6,551 nucleotides of DNA from NCBI GenBank assembly GCA_937885735.1, contig CALABN010000100.1, positions 1 through 6,551 on the forward strand, written 5' to 3'. Positions 1-6,382 of this stretch are shown here, in pieces. The notes under the pieces were generated by a model. That model saw only the letters and a list, made by a program, of their open reading frames with translations, had not been told where the DNA came from and ran no database searches. Made by a program: the position numbers and the translations under genes. Each line of letters starts with the position of its first letter. The stretch's first letter is position 1. This DNA is from an uncultured Bacteroidota bacterium (GTDB taxonomy: Bacteria > Bacteroidota > Bacteroidia > Bacteroidales > SZUA-534).

Positions 1-80
1 CCTTTATCCAACGCATCTTCAATCGGCAAACTAAACACTTGACCACCAAAATATTGCACAACAAAGTATGCGATTTATGA
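1..80. other. Left-edge stretch, possible gene end or gene start, unresolved
   Basis: Two short open readings touch the left edge and I cannot choose between them. On the plus strand a frame from base 3 runs 25 codons to a TGA at 78-80, followed at once by an in-frame TAA; its many C-ending codons resemble the neighbouring plus-strand genes. On the minus strand a frame is open from about 74 to the edge, could start at GTG (59-57), and reads VQYFGGQVFSLPIEDALDK, which also looks protein-like. Both run into the first unit of the 32-bp repeat array. Either a plus-strand gene ends here or a divergent gene starts here. Sequence left of the window would settle it. Confidence 0.2.
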
Positions 81-180
81 TAAAATTGCACGATAGAGTA
101 TGCAATTTTGCCAAAAACTGCATTACAAAATGTGCAATAGTGGCAAATACCGCAAATTAGAATAAGCAATTCGACCTTTA
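53..180. repeat. Four degenerate 32-bp tandem units
   Basis: Bases 53-84, 85-116, 117-148 and 149-180 align as four consecutive units of exactly 32 bp with no gap. Eleven of 32 columns are the same in all four (unit positions 1 A, 4-6 GCA, 11 A, 13 A, 15 T, 18-19 GC, 21-22 AT), and about nine more agree in three of four. Units 1 and 2 are closest; unit 4 is most diverged. Each unit keeps two facing half-sites at fixed spacing, nnGCA-N10-nGCnA, perfect in unit 2 as TTGCA-N10-TGCAA. The period is about three helical turns, and 32 is not a multiple of three, so a coding repeat is unlikely. The array ends just before the promoter-like region of murA. Function is unknown; a protein-binding array is an inference. 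Confidence 0.6.
82..109. repeat. Perfect 9-bp inverted repeat inside the array
   Basis: AAAATTGCA (82-90) and TGCAATTTT (101-109) are exact reverse complements separated by 10 bases. The repeat covers most of the second 32-bp unit plus the last three bases of the first. As RNA it could form an AT-rich hairpin; as DNA it is a plausible dimer binding site. No T-tract follows, so I do not call it a terminator. Confidence 0.6.
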
Positions 181-187
181 TTTCACA

Positions 188-220
188 TTGTTATCGACAA
201 AACAACCGTTTATAACTTTT
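188..220 (+). promoter_or_regulatory. Candidate promoter for the murA operon
   Basis: TTGTTA (188-193), 17 bases, then TATAAC (211-216) has the spacing of a housekeeping -35/-10 pair. Overlapping it, TAACTTTT (213-220) matches seven of eight positions of the Bacteroidota -7 element TAnnTTTG, with ATTG (187-190) 22 bases upstream in place of the -33 TTTG box. Transcription would start near 225-230, giving a leader of about 75 bases before the ATG at 302. The region is AT-rich and directly follows the 32-bp array. This is motif matching only. Confidence 0.35.
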
Positions 221-301
221 TCATAAAATGACATTGGCTACAATTATGAGGCCCGTCATTTTTCCTAATTTGCTACGTTCAAAAAGAAACATCACTCAAA
301 A

Positions 302-1612
302 ATGAGCATCAACAAATTTCAGATAAACGGTGGCAACACATTGAGTGGCACCATCACCCCGCAAGGCGCCAAAAACGAGGCTTTGCAGGTGCTTTGCGCC
401 GTACTGCTGACCGACCAGGAAGTAATCATCCGCAACATACCGTCGATACGCGACGTGAACACCTTGATTGACATCATTGCCGACATGGGCGTCAGCGTGG
501 AACATATCGACAAGCACACCTGCAAGTTCAAAGCCGACAAGATTCAGCCTGAATACCTGCACTCAAAGGAATTTGTGGAAAAGACAGCAAAAATCCGCGG
601 CTCGGTGATGCTGGTAGGCCCACTATTGGCTCGGTTCGGCAAAGCCTACATTCCAAAACCAGGTGGCGACAAGATTGGACGCAGAAGGTTGGACACTCAC
701 TTCATAGGCTTGCAGAAACTTGGCGCACAGTTCAACTACGATGCCGACGGAAAATTCTACCATGTTGAAGGCAACAACCTGAAAGGCACTTACATGCTTC
801 TCGACGAGGCTTCTGTAACTGGTACCGCCAACATCATACTGACCGCCGTAATGGCCAAAGGCACAACAACAATCTACAATGCCGCCTGCGAACCATACAT
901 CCAGCAACTGTGCAAGATGCTGAACCAAATGGGCGCAAAGATATCGGGCATAGGCTCGAACCTGCTTACCATTGAAGGCGTATCGAAACTGAACGGATGC
1001 GACCACACTATTCTGCCTGACATGATTGAAATTGGCAGTTTCATCGGACTTGCCGCAATGACACGTTCAGCACTGACAATCAAAAACGTATCGTATCCAA
1101 ACCTTGGCATCATACCTCGCGCGTTCCATCGATTGGGAATACAAATGGAACTGAAAGGTGACGACCTTTACATTCCCGCACAAGAACATTATGAGGTGGA
1201 CACTTTCATTGACGGCTCAATACTGACAATAGACGACGCCCCTTGGCCTGGCCTCACTCCCGACTTGTTGAGCGTGTTGCTTGTGGTTGCGACTCAAGCC
1301 AACGGCAGCGTACTGTTCCACCAGAAAATGTTCGAAAGCCGACTGTTCTTTGTCGACAAACTGATTGACATGGGCGCACAAATCATTCTTTGCGACCCTC
1401 ACCGCGCAACGGTAATTGGAATGAACAACAAGCACAGGCTGAAAGGCATCAATATGACGAGCCCCGACATACGCGCTGGAATGGCCCTGTTGATAGCGGC
1501 ATTATCGGCCAAAGGCACGTCGGTAATCGACAACATTGACCAGATAGACCGCGGATATGAAGATATCGACTTGCGTATAAATGCCCTTGGCGGTGACATC
1601 ATAAGACTATAA
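302..1612 (+). CDS. murA: UDP-N-acetylglucosamine 1-carboxyvinyltransferase (MurA)
   Basis: This cytoplasmic enzyme transfers enolpyruvate from phosphoenolpyruvate to UDP-GlcNAc, the first committed step of peptidoglycan synthesis. At 436 residues it is slightly longer than E. coli MurA (419). The EPSP-synthase-type fold is supported by GAKNEAL (22-28; Lys24/Asn25 match E. coli Lys22/Asn23), the active loop PGGDKIGRRRLDTH (120-133), DDAPWPGLTPDLLS (Asp321 matches the catalytic Asp305), SPDIRAGMALL (Arg391 matches Arg397), and the C-terminal DRGYEDID...LRALG-like end. The loop residue equal to E. coli Cys115 is Asp123 (GAC, 668-670), a natural change that in other MurA enzymes keeps activity and makes fosfomycin ineffective. 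The ATG fits the family N-terminus. It is the first gene of the putative five-gene operon, with 20 bases to the next gene. Confidence 0.97.
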   Translation: MSINKFQINGGNTLSGTITPQGAKNEALQVLCAVLLTDQEVIIRNIPSIRDVNTLIDIIADMGVSVEHIDKHTCKFKADKIQPEYLHSKEFVEKTAKIRGSVMLVGPLLARFGKAYIPKPGGDKIGRRRLDTHFIGLQKLGAQFNYDADGKFYHVEGNNLKGTYMLLDEASVTGTANIILTAVMAKGTTTIYNAACEPYIQQLCKMLNQMGAKISGIGSNLLTIEGVSKLNGCDHTILPDMIEIGSFIGLAAMTRSALTIKNVSYPNLGIIPRAFHRLGIQMELKGDDLYIPAQEHYEVDTFIDGSILTIDDAPWPGLTPDLLSVLLVVATQANGSVLFHQKMFESRLFFVDKLIDMGAQIILCDPHRATVIGMNNKHRLKGINMTSPDIRAGMALLIAALSAKGTSVIDNIDQIDRGYEDIDLRINALGGDIIRL

Positions 1613-1632
1613 ATCAGAAAAAACATAACGCA

Positions 1633-2658
1633 TTGAAAAAAAACATCTCAACCGATTTTGTCAGCAGTGCCCGCCAAATGATTGACGAGGCTGAAAAAAT
1701 CGTAATTGTGTCGCACAAGAATCCTGACGGCGACGCAATTGGCTCTGGTTTGGCTCTATACAATTATCTTACAGACATAAAGAAAGATGCAACATTCATA
1801 TTGCCCGACCTTATGCCGAACAATATGAAATGGATGCCAAATGTGGACAAGATTGTAACTTACAAAGTCACGCCCGAAATAGCAGATACCATAATAGAGA
1901 AAGCCGACTTGGTGATTATGGCTGACTTCAACAGCGAAAGCCGTCTTGGCGACTCCGCAAAAAGTTTCGAGGCTAGCACTGCAAAACGCATACTCATAGA
2001 CCACCACCCTTTCCCTGAAATACCGAACAACTTGGCATACAGCCGTCCTGAAGCAAGCAGCACGTCGGAACTGGTTTTTGAACTGCTGACAGAACTTGGC
2101 GGCAACGACGTGCTGGCGACTAATGTGGCAACGTGCATCTTCACTGGCATAATGACCGACACCGGATGCTTCAACTACAACTCATCGGACCCTAACACTT
2201 TCAGGACAATTGCCAACCTGCTTGAATCGGGAATCAACAAGGACCAGATTATCGACAACGTGTTCAACCATTTTTCAGAAACACGCCTGCGCCTACTCGG
2301 ATTCAGCCTCAACAAGAAGATGAAGGTGATTCCTGAATACCAAACGGCATACATCTGGCTCACAAAGAAGGAATTGGAATCGTTCAACAACCAACAGGGC
2401 GATACCGAAGGATTGGTGAACTATCCGCTTACAATAGACGGCATCAACTTTACCGCTCTTTTTACAGAAAAAGACGGCCTGACAAAATGCTCGTTCCGCT
2501 CACGTGGCTCGTTTCCTGCCAACAAGGTGGCTTCAGAGCATTTCAACGGTGGCGGTCACCTGAATGCGGCGGGTGGCGAATTCCACAAGACAATCGGCAA
2601 GACGATTCATTACTTTGAATGCATTCTGCCTGAATACACATCGTATCTTGAAAAATGA
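1633..2658 (+). CDS. nrnA: DHH/DHHA1 phosphoesterase, NrnA-like
   Basis: The 341-residue protein has the full DHH phosphoesterase layout. Metal-binding motifs are SHKNPDGDAIGS (27-38), Asp98 in ADFN, IDHH (122-125) and Asp176 in TGIMTDTG; the C-terminal DHHA1 domain carries RSRG (289-292) and NGGGHLNAAGG (305-315). Soluble family members of this size are Mn-dependent enzymes that degrade short oligoribonucleotides and dephosphorylate pAp (NrnA), while some relatives cleave linear or cyclic dinucleotides; sequence alone does not decide between these. There is no membrane segment, so it should be cytoplasmic. The start is TTG at 1633: no in-frame ATG lies between the murA stop and this point, the next Met (16) sits just before the conserved domain, and relatives have a similar N-terminal helix. 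It overlaps the next gene by four bases (ATGA). Confidence 0.92.
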   Translation: MKKNISTDFVSSARQMIDEAEKIVIVSHKNPDGDAIGSGLALYNYLTDIKKDATFILPDLMPNNMKWMPNVDKIVTYKVTPEIADTIIEKADLVIMADFNSESRLGDSAKSFEASTAKRILIDHHPFPEIPNNLAYSRPEASSTSELVFELLTELGGNDVLATNVATCIFTGIMTDTGCFNYNSSDPNTFRTIANLLESGINKDQIIDNVFNHFSETRLRLLGFSLNKKMKVIPEYQTAYIWLTKKELESFNNQQGDTEGLVNYPLTIDGINFTALFTEKDGLTKCSFRSRGSFPANKVASEHFNGGGHLNAAGGEFHKTIGKTIHYFECILPEYTSYLEK

Positions 2659-3185
2659 GAATACTGAATTCCATATTGCTGACTATCCTGGCTACAATCC
2701 TGATGCAGAGTTGTGGCAATGGCAAACAACCTAAAAACGGATTGGTGCCGATGAGCGAAGAAAGCCTCATCAAAGCCAACAAGGGGCTTGTAGCCATTGA
2801 CAAGGAACGCATTGAGGCTTACGCCAAACGTCACAATTGGGATATGCAGGTGACACAAACTGGGCTTTGGCACCAGACTTACGAGCACGGCACTGGCGAC
2901 AGCGCCCGCACTGGCTCCGTGGCACACATCAACTACAGCGTGTCGCTACTCGACGGAACCCTCTGCTACACATCGGACAGCACTGGGCCAAAAGAATTCC
3001 TGATTGGACAAGGTGGCGTGGAATCTGGTCTTGAAGAGGCCATTACGATGATGCGCGTGGGCGACAAGGCTCACTTCATTATGCCACCACATTTAGCCCA
3101 CGGGCTTTTAGGCGACGGCGATAAAATTCCCGCCCGCGCCACTATAGTTTATAATGTGGATTTACTTAACTTGACAAGCAACTAA
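2655..3185 (+). CDS. GldI-like FKBP-type peptidyl-prolyl isomerase lipoprotein
   Basis: A 176-residue lipoprotein: a hydrophobic signal peptide ends in the lipobox LMQSC, with Cys20 as the expected lipidated residue, so the protein should be anchored in the envelope. After a charged linker (about 30-80) comes one FKBP domain (about 87-172) with VAHINYSVSLLDGT, FLIGQGGVESGLEEAITMM, GDKAHFIMPPHLAHG and the closing IPARATIVYNVDLL. FKBP domains isomerise X-Pro bonds and assist folding. The pattern is close to GldI, a lipoprotein tied to gliding in flavobacteria, but GldI-like proteins also occur in non-gliding Bacteroidales, so motility is not implied. Two usual pocket positions differ: the Phe-Asp pair (FKBP12 Phe36/Asp37) aligns with Cys104-Tyr105, and FKBP12 Tyr82 with His149. 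Catalysis may be weak. Its start overlaps the previous stop, which suggests translational coupling. Confidence 0.9.
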   Translation: MRILNSILLTILATILMQSCGNGKQPKNGLVPMSEESLIKANKGLVAIDKERIEAYAKRHNWDMQVTQTGLWHQTYEHGTGDSARTGSVAHINYSVSLLDGTLCYTSDSTGPKEFLIGQGGVESGLEEAITMMRVGDKAHFIMPPHLAHGLLGDGDKIPARATIVYNVDLLNLTSN

Positions 3186-3201
3186 CTAAAAAACGATTGA
3201 T

Positions 3202-4134
3202 ATGTCAATCAAACTAAAAAACAACAAATTACTGTCACTGCTCGCAATTGCGATTCTTTTAGTGACGGCTTCCTGCACAAACAAATTCGACGGCTATTCA
3301 CACAAGAACGGCTTCTACTTCAAACTGATAACCATTGGCGACACAGTGGACCTTCCTGTTGCTGGAAACTACGTAACCACACAACTGCGCTACGCCACCG
3401 TTTCCGACTCGGTGTTCTTTGTCGGAAACCGGACTTTCCAACTAACCGAACCTGAATTTGAAGGCTCAATAGACGAATGTTTCCTGATGCTTTCCGTTGG
3501 CGACAGCGCTTCGTTCATCATTGATGCAGAGAAATTCTTCACAAAAACCCTGCAATGCCAAATGCCTTCGTTCCTGGGCAAAGGCGATATGATGAAAATC
3601 GACATTCGAATGAACGACATTCGCACCGAAGAACAATATCGTCGCGACAAAGAGGAATTCCTGAAATGGATTGAGGATTTTGGCGAATATGAGAAACTTG
3701 TGCTACGCAATTTCATTGAAAAAGAAAAGATTGAGGTTGAGCCAAACGATATGGGAATGTATTTCATCAACCTATATTCAGGAACTGGAAAGCCTGTGGA
3801 ATATGGCGACATTGTGACTGTAAATTACGAAGGCAGGTTCCTGAACGGCAAGTTCTTCGACTCGACAGTGAAACGCAACCAGCCATTTGAATTTGTCTAT
3901 GGCTCTGAAATGCAAGTGATTCCAGGACTTGAAGACGCCATTGGCAGAATGCGTGAAGGCCAACGGGCCTTGGTCATTCTACCTTCAGACTTGGCTTGGG
4001 GCGAGAAAGGCTCGTCAACTGGAATCATTCCGCCATTCACAACCGTCATTTACGAAGTGGAACTGATAAAAGCCGTATCGCAATCGTACGAAGATGACAT
4101 TGACATAGAAATTGCCGACAGCGTAGCCGAATAA
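3202..4134 (+). CDS. FKBP-type peptidyl-prolyl isomerase lipoprotein with degenerate second FKBP-like domain
   Basis: This 310-residue protein begins with a signal peptide ending VTASC, so Cys25 is the expected lipidation site and the protein should lie in the envelope. Residues about 196-291 form a well-kept FKBP domain: YGDIVTVNYEGRF, GKFFDST (Phe219/Asp220 match the FKBP12 Phe36/Asp37 pair), VIPGLEDAIGRMREGQ, LPSDLAWGEKG and IIPPFTTVIYEVELI. Residues about 37-142 follow the same order of strands (a GDTVDLP opening, FEGSIDECFLML, VGDSASFII, ending IDIRMNDI) but lack the catalytic pocket, so I read them as a second, degenerate FKBP-like domain. A charged helical stretch (143-180) joins the halves, and the tail (295-310) is acidic. 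It lies 16 bases after the GldI-like gene; together they look like a paired set of envelope folding factors. Confidence 0.9.
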   Translation: MSIKLKNNKLLSLLAIAILLVTASCTNKFDGYSHKNGFYFKLITIGDTVDLPVAGNYVTTQLRYATVSDSVFFVGNRTFQLTEPEFEGSIDECFLMLSVGDSASFIIDAEKFFTKTLQCQMPSFLGKGDMMKIDIRMNDIRTEEQYRRDKEEFLKWIEDFGEYEKLVLRNFIEKEKIEVEPNDMGMYFINLYSGTGKPVEYGDIVTVNYEGRFLNGKFFDSTVKRNQPFEFVYGSEMQVIPGLEDAIGRMREGQRALVILPSDLAWGEKGSSTGIIPPFTTVIYEVELIKAVSQSYEDDIDIEIADSVAE

Positions 4135-4166
4135 CAACTCAAAGAGGAAAAGCAAAGACGTAGAAA

Positions 4167-5069
4167 ATGGACGGCATCACTGACAAACTAAAACGGTTTT
4201 ACCACAAGCACAACATCGCAATATGGGCCTATGTCAGTTTCACACTCATAGGCATCATAGTATGGATAATCCGCGACATCAGGTATTTTTTCCTTTTCAA
4301 CGGAATTGGCAGTACAGAATTCATTACCAGGGTAATTGTCACGAATCACCCTGAAAAACGCCAACTGATGCGCCGAATCATACAGATATTTGTAGGATCA
4401 TTGCTTCTGTTCATGCTCGGACTCGGCTTTGGCGTCGATTTCCAGTTTGAGCACATATTTTTCGACTTGCAGGCAGGCGTTGTAACAGGCGCGTTGATTC
4501 ACGCCATAATTGCCCGAATAGTCATTCCGTTCGTCTTTGGCAATGCCTGCTGTTCAAGAGCCTGCTGGGACGGTATGTTCTTTGAATTGATTAACGACAA
4601 GCGGAAATATAAAAAAGAGGTGAAAAGGAACAATTGGATTGCGTGGGGCTACATTCTCCTTCTTATAGCAATGACCATTTTTGTAGCACATTACTTCACC
4701 AATCCGTCGGGCGACGAAAACGAGGCATTGCGCAAAAAGTGGATTATATGTCAAAACATCTTCATTGTTTGTTTGGGATTCATACTGAATTTCCTTTGCG
4801 GAAGCCGTGCCTATTGTCGCTTGCTTTGCCCATATATGACCATTTCAAGTTTGCTGTACAAATTTTCACTTTTGAAAATAACCCCCGTCAAATCGAGCGA
4901 ATGCACACAGTGTGGCGCCTGCACAAAGGCTTGTCCAATGCTTATCGACGTAAAAGAATCAGTGCAGAAAGTTGAAAAAGTGCAAAATGCGCAATGCATT
5001 CTATGCGAACGTTGCGTCAGCGCCTGCAAAAAGGGCGTACTCAAGGTCAGCAACAAGAAGGCTGAATAA
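4167..5069 (+). CDS. Membrane 4Fe-4S ferredoxin-type protein (NapH/CcoG-like)
   Basis: The 300-residue protein has about five hydrophobic segments (near 17-35, 71-90, 104-124, 157-177, 192-210) followed by a C-terminal ferredoxin domain on the cytoplasmic side. The domain holds two clusters: C246-C249-C252-C256-Pro and C277-C280-C283-C287, both CxxCxxCxxxC; the second lacks the usual following Pro. Extra cysteines sit at membrane ends: GNACCSRAC (128, 129, 133) and CGSRAYCRLLCPY (211, 217, 221), the latter typical of the polyferredoxin family that includes NapH, NosR and CcoG. Such proteins pass electrons across or along the inner membrane. The partner is unknown: no reductase, oxidase or nos/nap gene is present here. 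It lies 32 bases after the second FKBP gene and is the last gene before the terminator. AGAGGA at 4143-4148 is too far from the ATG to be a convincing ribosome site. Confidence 0.85.
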   Translation: MDGITDKLKRFYHKHNIAIWAYVSFTLIGIIVWIIRDIRYFFLFNGIGSTEFITRVIVTNHPEKRQLMRRIIQIFVGSLLLFMLGLGFGVDFQFEHIFFDLQAGVVTGALIHAIIARIVIPFVFGNACCSRACWDGMFFELINDKRKYKKEVKRNNWIAWGYILLLIAMTIFVAHYFTNPSGDENEALRKKWIICQNIFIVCLGFILNFLCGSRAYCRLLCPYMTISSLLYKFSLLKITPVKSSECTQCGACTKACPMLIDVKESVQKVEKVQNAQCILCERCVSACKKGVLKVSNKKAE

Positions 5070-5089
5070 AATCAGGACACATACCCAAC

Positions 5090-5118
5090 AAAAAAGCCCA
5101 AATCCCTTGGGCCTTCTT
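5090..5118. terminator. Bidirectional intrinsic terminator between convergent genes
   Basis: GCCCAA (5096-5101) and TTGGGC (5107-5112) form a 6-bp stem with loop ATCCC. The stem can be lengthened by AA/TT pairs past a bulged C at 5113. Read on the minus strand it is followed by six T (complement of 5090-5095), a good terminator for the 5181-6326 gene. Read on the plus strand it is followed by CTTCTT, a weaker tail that still fits the end of the five-gene operon, whose last stop lies 26 bases before the stem. Confidence 0.75.
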
Positions 5119-5180
5119 ATGTGGTTGCGTACCTTAAGTTGAATTCAAAAATATCTCGAAATCAATTTATTGAACCCACC

Positions 5181-6326
5181 TTAAAAATCGCTGAACTTTT
5201 CGTTCTTCTCTTCGATAATCGCCATACACTCCATTTCAATCAGCCAATCGGGACGGCAGACTGGTGCAAAAACGATTGTCTTTGGCACGTCTGGCAAACG
5301 GTAGTCGGCCCACGCCTTGATAATTGCGTAATCGGCATAATCACGAAGGTAAATGATTGCTGATGCGATATCGGAAACCGAAGCCTTTGCCTCGGCGAGC
5401 AAAGCGCTCACATTCTCAAGCATTCGGTCTGCTTGCTTGTTCACATCGCCTGGATAAAGTACCTGACCCTTGTCGTCGATGCTGGCGGTTCCGCTAATCA
5501 ACACGTGCGAACGGTCGCCGTAATGAATGGCTGTGCCACGCTCAAATGTAACTCCATATTCGTATGTAGGATTCAAATGGTCCTTTGCGTGAAGATATTG
5601 CACCTGACCTGGCTTGAATCCCTTCAATGCGTAGGCATCGAGCAATACATTGCACTTTGAATCGGAATGGTTTCCGCCGATTCCTGTGCTTGCAATATAG
5701 TGGCTGTCTTTTGTAAGACCTTCTTTTTCAAAGAACTCACGACGCCCCTTGACAACACCTGCATAATTGACATCGATATTCTGCACAAAAAGCCACGTAC
5801 GCATACAGTTGCCTGCCAAAGTAACATTGTGTTTGCGAAGATGCTCAACATAGTCGGAAAGCACCTTGCTGGTCTGCTCTTCAGAATTGCCTTGATTGCA
5901 ATGCAGATACGTATTGTAAATGTGAGAATAGCCATTGTGCTTGACTATGAACGAATCGGTAGATGATTCCAATTCAACATCTGTCTGATATATACACCAC
6001 ATTGCGATTTTAGTACCATTGAGTTCGGCCTGCTCAACTATTGACACTGCACAAGGCGTGTTGCCCATAGTCTTATTAAGCAAATCAATCTGATTGGTTG
6101 AATCGCTTAAAAAATAACGCACAAAGACAGCCTTTGCCGAAGGAATACGCGTGTTGTTGAATTCCTTGCAAGCGCCTTGCAAGTGGCTCAACTGCTCCAC
6201 AAACGACATATTACGACGTGTTACGTGGAACATTACATGATATTCAGTAGGCTTTTCACTGATTGCAAAACGAGAAACCTGTGCTTCAACGTTGTATAAA
6301 TCTGAAGAAAAATGAGTGTATTTCAA
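5181..6326 (-). CDS. Chorismatase-like protein with C-terminal Rid/YjgF domain
   Basis: This 381-residue protein ends in a clear Rid (YjgF/L-PSP) domain, about 260-373: HVLISGTASIDDKG (274-287), a GDVNKQADRMLENV helix, DIASAIIYLRDYADYAII and the closing WLIEMECMAII (361-371). The upstream half has RTW (176-178) and STGIGG (213-218), resembling the RxWNY and AATGIG stretches of chorismatases such as FkbO, Hyg5 and XanB2, which are built from two Rid-like halves. Glu364 aligns with E. coli RidA Glu120, but RidA Arg105 aligns with Lys349, so ordinary imine deaminase activity is doubtful. Chorismatases remove pyruvate from chorismate to give hydroxybenzoate or dihydrodiol products; whether this one does is inference. 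No signal peptide is seen. The start is TTG (6326-6324): no upstream in-frame ATG precedes a stop at 6356-6354. It is transcribed alone, convergent to the murA operon. Confidence 0.85.
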   Translation of the reverse strand: MKYTHFSSDLYNVEAQVSRFAISEKPTEYHVMFHVTRRNMSFVEQLSHLQGACKEFNNTRIPSAKAVFVRYFLSDSTNQIDLLNKTMGNTPCAVSIVEQAELNGTKIAMWCIYQTDVELESSTDSFIVKHNGYSHIYNTYLHCNQGNSEEQTSKVLSDYVEHLRKHNVTLAGNCMRTWLFVQNIDVNYAGVVKGRREFFEKEGLTKDSHYIASTGIGGNHSDSKCNVLLDAYALKGFKPGQVQYLHAKDHLNPTYEYGVTFERGTAIHYGDRSHVLISGTASIDDKGQVLYPGDVNKQADRMLENVSALLAEAKASVSDIASAIIYLRDYADYAIIKAWADYRLPDVPKTIVFAPVCRPDWLIEMECMAIIEEKNEKFSDF

Positions 6327-6382
6327 TGTTGCAAAATTTAAAAACGCACGAATTTAGAAAAAAATGTATCAACTACGCTAAA

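Noticed and set aside
53..180. CRISPR-like array (period 32)
   Set aside because: There are no unique spacers between conserved repeats: the units abut directly and the whole 32 bp aligns from copy to copy, so this is a decayed tandem repeat. No cas gene is present.
191..199. DnaA-box-like TTATCGACA near the 32-bp array, hinting at an iteron origin
   Set aside because: It is one 8/9 match in AT-rich DNA; there is no cluster of boxes, no dnaA or rep gene, and the sequence lies in a promoter-like region before a housekeeping gene.
2655..3185. Evidence for gliding motility from the GldI-like protein
   Set aside because: Only one GldI-like FKBP lipoprotein is seen and no other gld or spr gene is in the window; GldI-like PPIases are found in non-gliding Bacteroidales.
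3390..3812. 140-residue minus-strand open frame
   Set aside because: It lies entirely inside the well-supported FKBP gene, is Ser/Ile-rich from reverse-reading codons, and shows no domain motif. The other long antisense frames (for example 623-1006, 1860-2174, 2610-2927) fail the same way.
5139..5148. Perfect 10-bp palindrome TTGAATTCAA in the convergent intergenic gap
   Set aside because: It is short and AT-rich, lies between two gene ends where regulation is not expected, and is likely by chance.
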